Assembly (NCBI RefSeq): GCF_017309385.1
Contig: NZ_JAFJMJ010000001.1
Span: forward strand, 3,224,001-3,288,000
DNA length: 64,000 bases
From: Amycolatopsis sp. 195334CR
GTDB lineage: Bacteria > Actinomycetota > Actinomycetes > Mycobacteriales > Pseudonocardiaceae
Direction of reading: 5' to 3'
The notes under the pieces are model-generated. The model searched no databases. It was not told the DNA's origin and saw only the letters and a program-made list of their open reading frames with translations. This document shows, in pieces, positions 34,602 to 43,709 of the stretch. The number at the start of each line of letters is the position of its first letter. Within the stretch, counting starts at the first letter, position 1. The position numbers and the translations under genes were made by a program.

Positions 34602-36030
34602 CGAGAGCTCGCTTCATCACCTTGCCCATGTCGTTGCGTGGCAACGCTTCCACGAACCGGACCACCCGCGGTCGCTTGTGCGGGGTGAGTAGCCGTGCCA
34701 CGTGGTCGACCAGGTCTTGTTCTGCGGGCTTCGGTCCATCCGGGACGATCCAGGCGACGATGCGCTCGCCGAGATCGGGATCGGGTTCGCCGGTGACCGC
34801 GGCCTCGGCGACCCCGCTGTGCTCCAGCAGCGCGTTCTCGATCTCCCCGGCGCCGATCTTGTAACCACCGCTCTTGATCAGGTCGGTGGCCTTGCGGCCG
34901 ACGATGCGGAGGTATCCGTCGGCGTCGCGGGTGGCCATGTCGCCGGTGCGGAACCAGCCGTCGTCGAACACCTCCGCGGTCGCGTCGGGGCGGTTCAGGT
35001 ACTCGGTGAAGAGATTCGGCCCGCGCACCTGGATCTCGCCGACGGTCTCGCCGTCGCTGGTTTCGATGGCCTGGCCGGATTCGTCGACCAGCCGCACGTC
35101 CACCCCGCGCAACGGCACGCCGACGGTGCCGGGCTTGCGCTCGCCGTCGGCGCGGACACTGGTGTTCATCAGGGTTTCGGTCATGCCGTAGCGCTCGATC
35201 ACCTGCTGGCCGGTGGCCGCGGTGATGCGCTGGTGGTCGTGCACCGGCAGGGCGGCCGAACCGGAGACCAGGATCCGGGCGCCCCGCAGCGCGGATGCGA
35301 GTGCCTCGTTGGTTTCCAGCTCACCGGCGATGCGGTGGTACATGGTGGGCACGCCGAACATCATCGTGCCGCGGCCGGCCAGTTCGGTGGCGAGCGCGGC
35401 GGTGGAGAACTTGCCGAGGTGGATCACCGATCCACCGCGCCGCAACGGTCCGAGCATGCCGAGGATCAACCCGTGCACGTGGAACAGTGGCAACCCGTGC
35501 ACCAGCACGTCCTCCGCGGTCCACTGCCACGCGTCCTCCAGCGTGTCCAATGTGGACGAAATGGCGCGACGCGGGAGCACCACGCCCTTCGGTGGCCCGG
35601 TGGTGCCCGAGGTGTAGACGATCATCGCCGGGGCTTCGGCATCGGGCTCGGGAAGCGGGAGGACCTCGCCGCTGGTCAGCTCGATGTCCTTGCGTGCCAA
35701 GTCGTGCAGGCCCGCGGGGAGCTTGGCCTCCGCTTCGGCGAGCACGAGCGCGGGCGCGCTGTCGGCGATGATGTGCTCGAGTTCGCGTTCGCCGATCTTG
35801 GGGTTGATCGGCACGGCGGGCACTCCGGCCCGCAGCGCCGAGACGACGGCGACCGTGGTCTCCAGCGTGGACGTCGCCCACACCGCCACCTTCGCTCCCG
35901 GCGGCAGGTCGCGCAGGCTCGTCGCGAGGGTGCCGGTGACGGCGGACAGTTCGGCGTAGCTGAGGGCACGGTCGCCGAACCGGACGGCTTCCTGGTCGGA
36001 AGCCTGTTCGAGGGCGGGGAACAAACGCAC
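34594..36030 (-). CDS. matB: Malonyl-CoA synthetase (acyl-CoA synthetase family)
   Basis: A 478-residue adenylating enzyme. The phosphate loop YTSGTTGPPKG (139-149), ERYGMTET, WFRTGDMA and the C-terminal catalytic Lys in NDMGKVMKR are present. Sequence and neighbours (malonate transporter upstream in the operon) fit MatB, which joins malonate and CoA. GTG start at 36030 after GAGG. A close acyl-CoA synthetase of other specificity cannot be excluded. Confidence 0.85.
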   Translation of the reverse strand: MRLFPALEQASDQEAVRFGDRALSYAELSAVTGTLATSLRDLPPGAKVAVWATSTLETTVAVVSALRAGVPAVPINPKIGERELEHIIADSAPALVLAEAEAKLPAGLHDLARKDIELTSGEVLPLPEPDAEAPAMIVYTSGTTGPPKGVVLPRRAISSTLDTLEDAWQWTAEDVLVHGLPLFHVHGLILGMLGPLRRGGSVIHLGKFSTAALATELAGRGTMMFGVPTMYHRIAGELETNEALASALRGARILVSGSAALPVHDHQRITAATGQQVIERYGMTETLMNTSVRADGERKPGTVGVPLRGVDVRLVDESGQAIETSDGETVGEIQVRGPNLFTEYLNRPDATAEVFDDGWFRTGDMATRDADGYLRIVGRKATDLIKSGGYKIGAGEIENALLEHSGVAEAAVTGEPDPDLGERIVAWIVPDGPKPAEQDLVDHVARLLTPHKRPRVVRFVEALPRNDMGKVMKRALGA

Positions 36031-36055
36031 GCGGAACCTCCTCGGTAGTACTGGG

Positions 36056-37300
36056 TCAGCCCCAGCCGGGCACGATCAGGGCGAGCCACACGGCGGCCGG
36101 GACCACCACGACCATGATGCCGCCGTAGACCATCAACTGCCGGAAGAACGTGTCGCGGTCGACGTTTTTCGCGTTGGCCAGGACGAGGGCGCCGTTCGTC
36201 GAGAACGGGCTGACGTCGACCACGGTGGCGGCGACGGCCAGCGCGGCGATCATGCCGATCGGGCCGACCGTGCCCTGGGCGAGGAACGGCACGGCCAGCG
36301 GGATGAGCGCGCCCATGATGCCGACGGAGGACGCGAACGCGGACACGATCGCGCCGATGTAGCAGAGCAGGAGCGCGGCGAGCAGTGGCACGCCGACGCC
36401 GGTCACCGCGTTGCCCGCGTAGTCGATCGTGCCCATTTCCTGGAGCACGCCGACGTAGGTGAGCACACCGCAGATCAGCAGGACGGTCGGCCAGGTGATC
36501 TCGCCGACGGCCTTGCGGCCGGTGTCCGGCCAGAACACGCTGAGCAGCACGGCCAGCGAGATCGCGGTCAGGCCGACGTCGAGGTCGAACACCAGCGCGC
36601 CGACGACCAGCGCGAGCAGGCTGACCAGCACGGCGATCCGGGCGGGGTTGAGCTTGGGGGTCTCTTCGGCGTCGTCCTCGGCCGTGACGCGGGTGCGGCC
36701 GAGCTTGAGCCCGCCGAGCACGACGAAGAGGATGGCCGCGATGACCAGGTTGACCGCGAGGCTGGCCAGGAAGAGCACGGTCTCGCTGCCCGCGAGGTTC
36801 TCGCGGCTGACGATGCTGTTGACCGTGGAGCCGTAGACGCTGATCGGGGAGAAGCCGCCGGCCTGGGCGCCGTGGACGACGAGGGCGCCCATCAGGAGTG
36901 GGCTGATGCCGTAGCGGGAGGCGAACCCGAGCGCGATGGGCGCGACGATGGCGACCGCGGCGGGGCTGACCGCGCCGATCGCGGTGAGCACGGCGGTGAC
37001 CGCGAACATCACCCAGGGGATGAGGGCGAGCCGGCCGCCGACCAGGTGGATGGAGGCGTGGACCAGCCAGTCGGTGGTGCCAGTCGCCCTGGCGATGGCG
37101 AAGAGGTAGGTGACGCCGACGAGCACCACGAACAGATCACCGGGGAAGCCCGCGAAGATCCCGTCGGCGTCCAGCCCGGCGACCAGCGTCCCCACCCCGA
37201 ACGCGCCGGCGAAGGCCAGCACCCCCATGTTGATCGATCTGGTGGTGGCGAGCACGAAGATCACCACGAGAACAAGGATCGAAATCAGCTCGGCGGACAT
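36056..37300 (-). CDS. Malonate/dicarboxylate transporter (MatC-like, CitMHS/DASS clan)
   Basis: A 414-residue membrane protein with about 11 hydrophobic segments. The first ISILVLVVIFVLATTRSINMG block is the MatC N-terminal domain; GAVSPAAVAIVAPIAL and the C-terminal DVSPFSTNGAL are ion-transporter hairpin motifs. It is first in a four-gene leftward operon (matC-matB-accDA-amidase). The likely role is uptake of malonate or a related dicarboxylate. Confidence 0.87.
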   Translation of the reverse strand: MSAELISILVLVVIFVLATTRSINMGVLAFAGAFGVGTLVAGLDADGIFAGFPGDLFVVLVGVTYLFAIARATGTTDWLVHASIHLVGGRLALIPWVMFAVTAVLTAIGAVSPAAVAIVAPIALGFASRYGISPLLMGALVVHGAQAGGFSPISVYGSTVNSIVSRENLAGSETVLFLASLAVNLVIAAILFVVLGGLKLGRTRVTAEDDAEETPKLNPARIAVLVSLLALVVGALVFDLDVGLTAISLAVLLSVFWPDTGRKAVGEITWPTVLLICGVLTYVGVLQEMGTIDYAGNAVTGVGVPLLAALLLCYIGAIVSAFASSVGIMGALIPLAVPFLAQGTVGPIGMIAALAVAATVVDVSPFSTNGALVLANAKNVDRDTFFRQLMVYGGIMVVVVPAAVWLALIVPGWG

Positions 37301-37325
37301 CAGGGCTCCCGTCGTTGGTCGCCGC

Positions 37326-37445
37326 AGTGGCTGAGTGGCCAGTCCACTCGGTGGCTCAGTGGCCTAGTGGCTCAGTGGCTGGTCCACTTTGCGGTGTGCT
37401 GGATCACGCTGTCAAGGGGGCAGTGGTTCAGTGGCTGAGCCACTT
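37326..37445. repeat. Octamer-periodic array between matC and the GntR gene
   Basis: Eight contiguous 8-bp units at 37326-37389 (AGTGGCTG, AGTGGCCA, GTCCACTC, GGTGGCTC, AGTGGCCT, AGTGGCTC, AGTGGCTG, GTCCACTT) and three more at 37422-37445 (AGTGGTTC, AGTGGCTG, AGCCACTT). The last block includes a perfect palindrome, AGTGGCTGAGCCACT at 37430-37444. Repeated half-sites on one face of the helix in a divergent promoter suggest regulator binding. Confidence 0.8.
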
Positions 37446-37520
37446 GGCCGTTTTCCGGTGGGGAGCCGGTCACCGGCTGTTAGGCTCGGTGGTCCAGGCC
37501 GACCGTTGCCGGAGGGATTC

Positions 37521-38231
37521 ATGGGGTCCGACGCACTGCGCCCGATGGCGCGGCCACGGCTGTACGAGCAGGTGGTCCAGCGCATCCGGGAGTACGTGGT
37601 CGAGTCCGGCCTCGGCGCCGGTGACAAGCTGCCTGCCGAGCGCGAACTGGCGCAGCGGCTCGGCGTCAGCCGCGCGTCGGTCAAGCAGGCCATCGTGGTG
37701 CTCGACGTGCAGGGCCTCGTCGAGGTGCGGCACGGCGGCGGGACCTACCTGACCAGTGCCAAGCTCGACCTCGAACCGGTCGAGGAACTGGTGGAGCGCC
37801 GGCGCAGGCTGCCGGATGTGCTCGAGGCGCGCGAGGCCATGGAGACCAAGCTCGCCGAGCTCGCCGCCGAGCGGCGCACCAAGGAGGATCTCGACGCGCT
37901 CGAGGACGCCCTGCGGTACATGGCCGAGGAAATCGACAACGGCGAGCAGGGCATCGAGGGCGACCGCCGGTTCCACGCCGCGATCACCGCGGCCGCGCGG
38001 AACCCGATCCTCGCCGAGTTCATGACTTCGATCGCCGAGCAGATCGCCGAGAGCCGCACCGAGTCGTTGCACCAGCCGGGGCGGCCGAAGCGGTCGCTCA
38101 CCCAGCACTACCGGATCTTCGACGGCATCAGCCACGGCGACCCCAAAGCCGCCGCGGCGGCGATGAAGCGGCACCTGCGCACGGTCGCGAAGGTGCGCCT
38201 GCTGTCCTGGAACCCGGACGAAGAGGCCTGA
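37521..38231 (+). CDS. FadR/GntR-family transcriptional regulator
   Basis: A 236-residue regulator, ATG 37521 behind GGAGGG at 37511-37516. N-terminal winged helix (RLYEQVVQRIREYV, DKLPAERELAQRLGVSRASVKQA, GLVEVRHGGGTYL) and a C-terminal FCD effector domain (EAREAMETKLAELAAERR, FHAAITAAARNPIL). Divergent from the malonate operon with the octamer array between, so it is the probable malonate-responsive regulator of that operon. Confidence 0.92.
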   Translation: MGSDALRPMARPRLYEQVVQRIREYVVESGLGAGDKLPAERELAQRLGVSRASVKQAIVVLDVQGLVEVRHGGGTYLTSAKLDLEPVEELVERRRRLPDVLEAREAMETKLAELAAERRTKEDLDALEDALRYMAEEIDNGEQGIEGDRRFHAAITAAARNPILAEFMTSIAEQIAESRTESLHQPGRPKRSLTQHYRIFDGISHGDPKAAAAAMKRHLRTVAKVRLLSWNPDEEA

Positions 38232-38299
38232 CCGGGTATCTTCACCACGACGGAACCGGACGCACCTCTCCCACCGTCGTACCCGTCAGGTGTCGCTGA

Positions 38300-38611
38300 A
38301 GGGGGCCGTCCACGACCGCCGGCGGGAACTCGTCGACGGGCGGGGCGAACTCCTACGTGCACAACCCGACCGGCTGGACCGACGCACTCGGCCTGACCGA
38401 GTCGAGCGATCTCGAATGGGTCGACCCCAACGCGCCTGACCCGGCTTCGACCACCGGGCGCACCTGGCAGGAGTCGTTCCAGCGGCGGTTCCGCGACCCG
38501 CGCAACCGCGGCCCGAACGGCGAGCCGGTACCGGACACCGGGTTGTCCGAGCGCCCGGGGCCACCGGGATCCTGTGGTGGTGGCGGACGGCGTGGACGGA
38601 GGAGACGATGA
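38300..38611 (+). pseudogene. Remnant of an Rhs-type polymorphic toxin C-terminus
   Basis: An open stretch after an in-frame stop at 38297, without a convincing start (a GTG at 38357 exists). It reads NSYVHNPTGWTDALGLTE, matching the end of Rhs core domains (Y-V-x-N-P-T-x-W-x-D-P-L-G-L), where the toxin module begins. About 60 further residues (SFQRRFRDPRNRGPNG) would be the toxin tip. The bulk of an Rhs protein is absent. It lies between conserved tsaE and tsaB and next to a small possible immunity gene. Confidence 0.6.
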
Positions 38612-39042
38612 CGGACCGGCGGTCCTTGCTGGCCGACTTGTGGCGCAACGAGCAGGTGCCGATCGAGGACGCGTTGTTCCTCGCCGACGGCAGTGCCTAC
38701 GACCTCCGGCTGGACCGGGACGCACCCGGCGGGCTGGCCGTCGGCGACCGGTTCGACCTGGCGGAACTGCTGGCCGAGGACCCCGACTGGGTGGCGTCGA
38801 TCCACCCGCTGCGGGAGGTCGGGCTGCCCGCCGGGGACGGTTGGCTGACCAGTGGTGAAGGGTCGCAGGGCGCGGACGGCTTCTTCGCCAGGCTCGACGC
38901 GGCCCGCACCCCGCGCTGGGTCGCCTTCCTCGCCGAGGGCAATCCCTTCACCGAGATCACCGTCGACGGGCGAATGGCGACCTTCACCTCGACTTCCGGG
39001 GTGGTCGTCACGGTCGATGCCGACCACCCCGAGCGCGGCTGA
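38608..39042 (+). CDS. Hypothetical acidic protein, candidate immunity protein
   Basis: A 144-residue soluble acidic protein beginning at ATG 38608, directly after the Rhs remnant. No signal peptide or membrane helix. Segments such as ADLWRNEQVPIEDALFLADGS and PRWVAFLAEGNPFTEI are regular alpha/beta. Order (toxin tip, then small acidic gene) is the usual layout of polymorphic toxin-immunity pairs. No family recognised, so the role is inferred from position alone. Confidence 0.55.
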   Translation: MTDRRSLLADLWRNEQVPIEDALFLADGSAYDLRLDRDAPGGLAVGDRFDLAELLAEDPDWVASIHPLREVGLPAGDGWLTSGEGSQGADGFFARLDAARTPRWVAFLAEGNPFTEITVDGRMATFTSTSGVVVTVDADHPERG

Positions 39043-39420
39043 TCAGGCGGAGACGACGGTCAGCTCCGTGCTGCCCGCGTGCCCGCCGCCGCAGCGTTCG
39101 GTTACCTGGTGCACGCCGGGAACGGCGTCCGCCCGGATGAGCGCGGTGCCCCACGACAGGGCCGAAGAGCGCACGGTGAACACCGCCACCCCGCCGTTTC
39201 CGGTGTACGGGCCGTCCTGGCCGGTGGCGGCGAACGCGGTCGAGCCGACCAGGTTCAGGCCCTCCACCCCGCACCCGGCGACCACCCGCACCCGCTCGCC
39301 CGGCCGCACGATCTCCTTGTCCAGGTTGAGGAACGAGCCCGTGGGGGCCGCCGAGGCGGTGCCCGCGGTCAGGGCGAGGGCCGCCGTGGTGACGATCAGC
39401 GCTCGGCGCAGCGTGGACAT
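39043..39420 (-). CDS. Small secreted protein
   Basis: 125 residues from ATG 39420: signal peptide MSTLRRALIVTTAALALTAGTASA, then an approximately 100-residue beta-rich domain with a Cys pair (VAGCGVEG and ERCGGGHAG). The pattern (VRPGERVRVVAGCG, TAFAATG) resembles the Ig-like secreted domains common in Streptomyces and Amycolatopsis. It stops at the end of the convergent gene at 39042. Function unknown. Confidence 0.7.
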   Translation of the reverse strand: MSTLRRALIVTTAALALTAGTASAAPTGSFLNLDKEIVRPGERVRVVAGCGVEGLNLVGSTAFAATGQDGPYTGNGGVAVFTVRSSALSWGTALIRADAVPGVHQVTERCGGGHAGSTELTVVSA

Positions 39421-39552
39421 GGGTTCCCTTTCGTTCGCGGTTGACCGATCCCCGCAGCGGCCGGTCAACTCTTCACCTCAACCAGACGCGCCCAGCCGGT
39501 GCGGGTTGCCTGCGCGACGCCACCGGTCGGGTGAGTCGTAGGCTGGGGAACC

Positions 39553-40203
39553 GTGTTAGTACTGGCCGTCGACACCTCCACGCCCGCGGTGACCGCCGGG
39601 GTGGTCCAACTCGAGCCCGATTCGCTGGCCCTCGCCGCCGAGCGGGTGACCATCGACGCCCGCGCCCACGGCGAACTGCTCACCCCGCACGTGCTCGACG
39701 CCGTGCAGGCCGCCGGGGCCCACCTCCGCGACCTGGGCGCAATCGTTTGCGGAGCCGGCCCGGGACCGTTCACCGGCCTGCGCGCGGGTATGGCCACCGC
39801 CGCCGCGCTCGGGCACAGCCTCGGCATCCCGGTCCACCCGGTGTGCAGCCTCGACGCCATCGCCGCCGAGGTCACCCCCGGTGAGCCGTTCCTCGTCGTG
39901 ACCGACGCGCGCCGCCGCGAGGTGTACTGGGCGGAGTACGACGTCGACGGCAAGCGCGTCGGCGAGCCCGCCGTGCAGAGTCCCGCCGAGCTGGTGACCA
40001 CGGCGAAGGCCGCCGCGGGGTACTTCGCCGAGAAGACCGGGCTGCGCATCCTCGAACCCGAGTACCCGTCCCCGCTCGGGCTGGTCATGGCCGCGCGGGA
40101 GGCACTGCGCTCCGGCGCCGAACCCGCCCCGATGACCCCGCTCTATCTGCGGCGCCCGGACGCCGTCGAACCCACCGCGCGCAAGCGGGTGACCACGCCG
40201 TGA
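39553..40203 (+). CDS. tsaB: tRNA t6A biosynthesis protein TsaB
   Basis: A 216-residue ASKHA-fold protein (VDTSTPAVTAGV, GAGPGPFTGLRAGMATA). It partners TsaD and TsaE in threonylcarbamoyl transfer to tRNA. GTG 39553; stop overlaps rimI start (GTGA). First gene of the tsaB-rimI-tsaD operon. Confidence 0.95.
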   Translation: MLVLAVDTSTPAVTAGVVQLEPDSLALAAERVTIDARAHGELLTPHVLDAVQAAGAHLRDLGAIVCGAGPGPFTGLRAGMATAAALGHSLGIPVHPVCSLDAIAAEVTPGEPFLVVTDARRREVYWAEYDVDGKRVGEPAVQSPAELVTTAKAAAGYFAEKTGLRILEPEYPSPLGLVMAAREALRSGAEPAPMTPLYLRRPDAVEPTARKRVTTP

Positions 40204-40679
40204 CGGTCGAGCTGAGGCCGTTGCGCCGCGGCGACATCCGGCGCTGCGTGGAGATCGAGAAGATCCTCTTCCCCGGCGACAGCCCGTGGAGCGCCGCCGC
40301 GTTCCGGTCCGAATTGGACTCCGGCGCGCACTACCTCGGCGCCTACGAAGGGCAGGAACTGCTCGGTTACGCGGGACTGGCCGTGGTCGGCCCGCGCGGT
40401 GACTACGAAACGAGCCTGCACACGATCGGCGTCGCCCCGGAACACCAGGGCAAGGGCATCGGCAAGGCGCTGCTGGAAGCGTTGCTGGCCAAGGCCGACG
40501 AACTGCGCGCGCCGGTGCTGCTCGAAGTCCGCACGGACAACGAGGTCGCGCTCAAGCTGTACGAGACGCACGGGTTCACCAAGCTCGGCGTGCGCAAGCG
40601 CTACTACCAGCCGTCCGGTGCGGACGCTTACACGATGGTGCGGCCGCCGCTGGGCGTGGCCGCGGAGGAGGCCGGCTGA
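40200..40679 (+). CDS. rimI: Ribosomal protein S18-alanine N-acetyltransferase family
   Basis: A 159-residue GNAT acetyltransferase. The acetyl-CoA loop is in [19 protein letters not shown] and the C-terminal [28 protein letters not shown] end is characteristic of RimI (key [12 protein letters not shown]). Start GTG 40200 overlaps tsaB; stop overlaps tsaD (TGATG). Confidence 0.94.
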   Translation: MTVELRPLRRGDIRRCVEIEKILFPGDSPWSAAAFRSELDSGAHYLGAYEGQELLGYAGLAVVGPRGDYETSLHTIGVAPEHQGKGIGKALLEALLAKADELRAPVLLEVRTDNEVALKLYETHGFTKLGVRKRYYQPSGADAYTMVRPPLGVAAEEAG

Positions 40680-41728
40680 TGGGCGCCCGGATCGTCATGG
40701 GCATCGAGAGTTCGTGCGACGAGACCGGCGTCGGCCTGGTCCGGCTGCACGACGACGGCACCGTGGAACTGCTGGCCGACGCGGTCGCGTCCAGTGTGGA
40801 CCAGCACGCGCGGTTCGGCGGCGTGGTGCCCGAGGTGGCCAGCCGCGCGCACCTGGAAGCCATGGTGCCGACCACCGAACGCGCCTTCGCCGACGCCGGG
40901 CTGAAGATGTCCGATGTGGACGCCATCGCGGTGACCGCCGGGCCGGGGCTCGCCGGTGCGCTGCTGGTCGGCGTCGCCGCGGCGAAGGCCTACTCGGCCG
41001 CGCTGGACGTGCCGCTCTACGGGGTCAACCACCTCGCCGGGCACATCGCGGTGGACACCCTGCAGCACGGCCCGTTGCCCAAGCCCTGCTTGGCGTTGCT
41101 GGTTTCCGGCGGGCACACGCAGCTGCTCCGGGTGGACGACGTGGCCAGTTCGATCGTCGAACTCGGGTCCACTGTGGACGACGCGGCCGGTGAGGCTTAC
41201 GACAAGGTGGCCAGGGTGCTCGGCCTGCCGTACCCCGGCGGGCCGCCGATCGACAAGGCCGCCAAGGCCGGAAACCCCTCCGCCATCGCCTTTCCGCGTG
41301 GCATGACCGGCCCGCGCGACGCGAAGAACGACTTTTCCTTCTCCGGCTTGAAGACCGCCGTCGCGCGCTGGGTGGAAGGCGCTGAACGCCGCGGTGAGGA
41401 GATCCCGGTCGACGACGTGGCGGCCTCGTTCCAGGAGGCGGTCGCCGACGTGCTGACCGCGAAGGCGGTGCGTGCGGCCAAGGAAGCCGGTATCGGCACG
41501 ATCGTCATTTCCGGTGGCGTGGCGGCGAATTCGCGGCTTTCGTCGCTCGCGCAGGAGCGGTGCGACCAGGCGGGCATCGAGCTGCGGGTGCCGCGGCCGC
41601 GGCTGTGCACGGACAACGGGGCGATGATCGCCGCGCTCGGGGCGCACGTGGTGGCCGCCGGGGTCAAGCCGTCCTCTTTGGACTTCGCGGCCAATCCGGC
41701 GCTGCCGGTGGGGGCCGTCTCGGTCTGA
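40679..41728 (+). CDS. tsaD: tRNA N6-threonylcarbamoyltransferase
   Basis: A 349-residue catalytic subunit of t6A synthesis. [13 protein letters not shown] opens the fold; metal-binding His118 and His122 lie in [14 protein letters not shown] and GGVAANSRL are ATP and substrate loops. Two GTCCA-N3-TGGAC motifs (40789-40801, 41167-41179) occur in this gene with rare codons AGT and ACT. Confidence 0.97.
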   Translation: MGARIVMGIESSCDETGVGLVRLHDDGTVELLADAVASSVDQHARFGGVVPEVASRAHLEAMVPTTERAFADAGLKMSDVDAIAVTAGPGLAGALLVGVAAAKAYSAALDVPLYGVNHLAGHIAVDTLQHGPLPKPCLALLVSGGHTQLLRVDDVASSIVELGSTVDDAAGEAYDKVARVLGLPYPGGPPIDKAAKAGNPSAIAFPRGMTGPRDAKNDFSFSGLKTAVARWVEGAERRGEEIPVDDVAASFQEAVADVLTAKAVRAAKEAGIGTIVISGGVAANSRLSSLAQERCDQAGIELRVPRPRLCTDNGAMIAALGAHVVAAGVKPSSLDFAANPALPVGAVSV

Positions 41729-41747
41729 GACGGCCCCCGGCCGGCCG

Positions 41748-43625
41748 CTAGTTGGGCGCCCAGGAGGGCAGGATCCGGACGTCGTCCGCCTTCACGTAGG
41801 CGATCCGGTGGCCGAACTGCACCTGGACGAACTTCGTCTTGCCGCGCACCACCTGGTGGTCGGCGGTGTCGAAGTTGACCGCGTAGTAGTACTCCGAGCC
41901 GGTGGTCAGGCCCAGCGTGTACCGCTGGCCGGCTTCCATGGTGTAAGGCAACGGGATGAACTCACGCGGGGTGATGCCCTCGGGATACGCCGACGCCTCC
42001 GGGTACGCGCCGCCCCAGATCTGGACCGGGCCCGACTTGGGCGTGACCACCTTGCCCTGCACCGGTTTCGCGGTGGCGTTCGACGGGTTGTGGAACCAGC
42101 CCTTCTGGCCGAGGTACCACACCGCGGTCCAGTCGCCCTTGACCTCGGCGACCGCGTACTGCTGCCCGCTGTCCACCCGGCTGCCGATGTCCGAAACGTG
42201 CATTGTGGACTGTCCGGTTTCCGGGTGCAGGCCGATGTCCTTGAGCAGCGGGGCGTCCGCCCGCGGTTCCGTGCGGAGGATGACCGAAGTGGACCCGCGC
42301 GGCGGGCACAGCGGCACGTCCTTCTCGCAGTACTCGAAGGCGGGCTTGTTCGTGGCGAAGTCCGGCGCGATGGTCACCATGCCGGTGTTCGGCCGCCAGT
42401 CGCCGGAGCCGGTGTCCGCGCGGTCGACCGGGGCACCGAGCAGATCGAAATAGTGCGTCCAGTCCCAGTACGGGCCCGGATCCCAGTGCATGCCCTTGAT
42501 CTTCGCCGGGCTCAGGCCGGGCACGTTGTCGTGGCCGATGATGTGGTCGCGGTCCAGCGGGATTTCGTACTTGGCGGCCAGGTACCGCACCAGCTTCGCC
42601 GAGGTCCGGTACATCGCCTCGGTGTACCAGGTGCCCTTGGCGGCGAAACCCTCGTGCTCCAGGCCGATCGACTTCGCGTTGACGTACCAGTTCCCGGCGT
42701 GCCAGGCGACGTCCTTGGTCGGCACGTGCTGGGCGATGTGGCCGTCGGCGGAGCGCAGCGAGTAGTGCCAGCTCACGTAGGTCGGGTCCTGCACCATGTC
42801 CAGCACACCGTTCCAGTAACCCTCGGTGTCGTGGATGACGATGTAGTCGATCTTCTGGCTGTTCGGCCGGTCCGCCTTGTCGTGGTTGCCGTACCCGCCG
42901 GGGATCTCCTGGTACGGCGCGGGGATCCATTCGCAGGAGATCCCTTGTGGACACTCGATCGGCCCGGCCGCGGCGGGCACGCCCTTCGGTGCGGCGGTGG
43001 GCGTCGCGGCGAGGCTGACGCGCTGGCCGTCGTCGGTGACCCGCTCCACGCCGGTCGCGATGGTGCTGAACACCTCGTCGGCGAACGCGGTGGCCGCGGA
43101 GCTTTCCTCGCTGCCGCTGTACTTCGCCACGGCCTGGTACCAGTCACCGGTCTCGCGGTGGTGGGCGGCCAGCAGCGCGGCACCGCCGCGGATGTTCTGC
43201 GCCGGGTCGGTGCGCAGCGTCTCGGTGTCCACTCCGGTCAGTTCGGCCGCGGTGTCCAGCGACTGCAGGGAATCCGGGGGTGGCGCGGGCGGCCCGGCCT
43301 CCGGGTGCAGCGGCGGGCGTGACTCGTCGCCGCGCGGGTCCTCCTCGCCCTGGTCGTGGTGCGTGCCCACGCCCGCGGTCCGCAGGTCGGTGAGGTGCAT
43401 CGGGCCGTACCCCGCCGAGGTGCTCGGCGTGCCCGCGTTGGTGTCCCATCGGGACTCGAGGAACGAGACGCCGAGCAGGACGTCCTGCGGTACCCCGAAC
43501 TCGGCCGCCGCCGCGGCGAAGTCCCGTTGCCGCTGCTGATCGGCCGGTGCCGCCTGGGCGGCGGGCACGGAAACCGCGCCCGCCGCCAGTAGCAACACCG
43601 CCAGTCTTGCTGCTGTTCGCCGCAT
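41748..43625 (-). CDS. Secreted N-acetylmuramoyl-L-alanine amidase (Amidase_2/PGRP)
   Basis: A 625-residue exported protein; signal peptide to about residue 25 (AQA/AP). The N-terminal part (about 40-200) resembles a lysozyme-like/transglycosylase scaffold (FGVPQDVLLGVSFLESRWD, NIRGGAALLAAH). A PGRP amidase domain follows (YIVIHDTEG with a zinc His, SWHYSL, VAWHAGNW, IGLEHEG, DHIIGHDNV), then a C-terminal part with two SH3-like segments. It cuts the stem peptide from peptidoglycan. Start ATG 43625; a longer N-terminus is not needed. Confidence 0.9.
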   Translation of the reverse strand: MRRTAARLAVLLLAAGAVSVPAAQAAPADQQRQRDFAAAAAEFGVPQDVLLGVSFLESRWDTNAGTPSTSAGYGPMHLTDLRTAGVGTHHDQGEEDPRGDESRPPLHPEAGPPAPPPDSLQSLDTAAELTGVDTETLRTDPAQNIRGGAALLAAHHRETGDWYQAVAKYSGSEESSAATAFADEVFSTIATGVERVTDDGQRVSLAATPTAAPKGVPAAAGPIECPQGISCEWIPAPYQEIPGGYGNHDKADRPNSQKIDYIVIHDTEGYWNGVLDMVQDPTYVSWHYSLRSADGHIAQHVPTKDVAWHAGNWYVNAKSIGLEHEGFAAKGTWYTEAMYRTSAKLVRYLAAKYEIPLDRDHIIGHDNVPGLSPAKIKGMHWDPGPYWDWTHYFDLLGAPVDRADTGSGDWRPNTGMVTIAPDFATNKPAFEYCEKDVPLCPPRGSTSVILRTEPRADAPLLKDIGLHPETGQSTMHVSDIGSRVDSGQQYAVAEVKGDWTAVWYLGQKGWFHNPSNATAKPVQGKVVTPKSGPVQIWGGAYPEASAYPEGITPREFIPLPYTMEAGQRYTLGLTTGSEYYYAVNFDTADHQVVRGKTKFVQVQFGHRIAYVKADDVRILPSWAPN

Positions 43626-43709
43626 GTAACCGGCCCCCAGTGCTAGGTGGATGCTTGTGAGCACCTACCTAACACCGCGCGGACCTCGTCAGGAAGAGGC
43701 CGTTCGGGC

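Noticed and set aside
34716..34741. TTCTGCGGGCTTCGG resembling the palindrome in matB
   Set aside because: Only the centre matches; arms do not pair.
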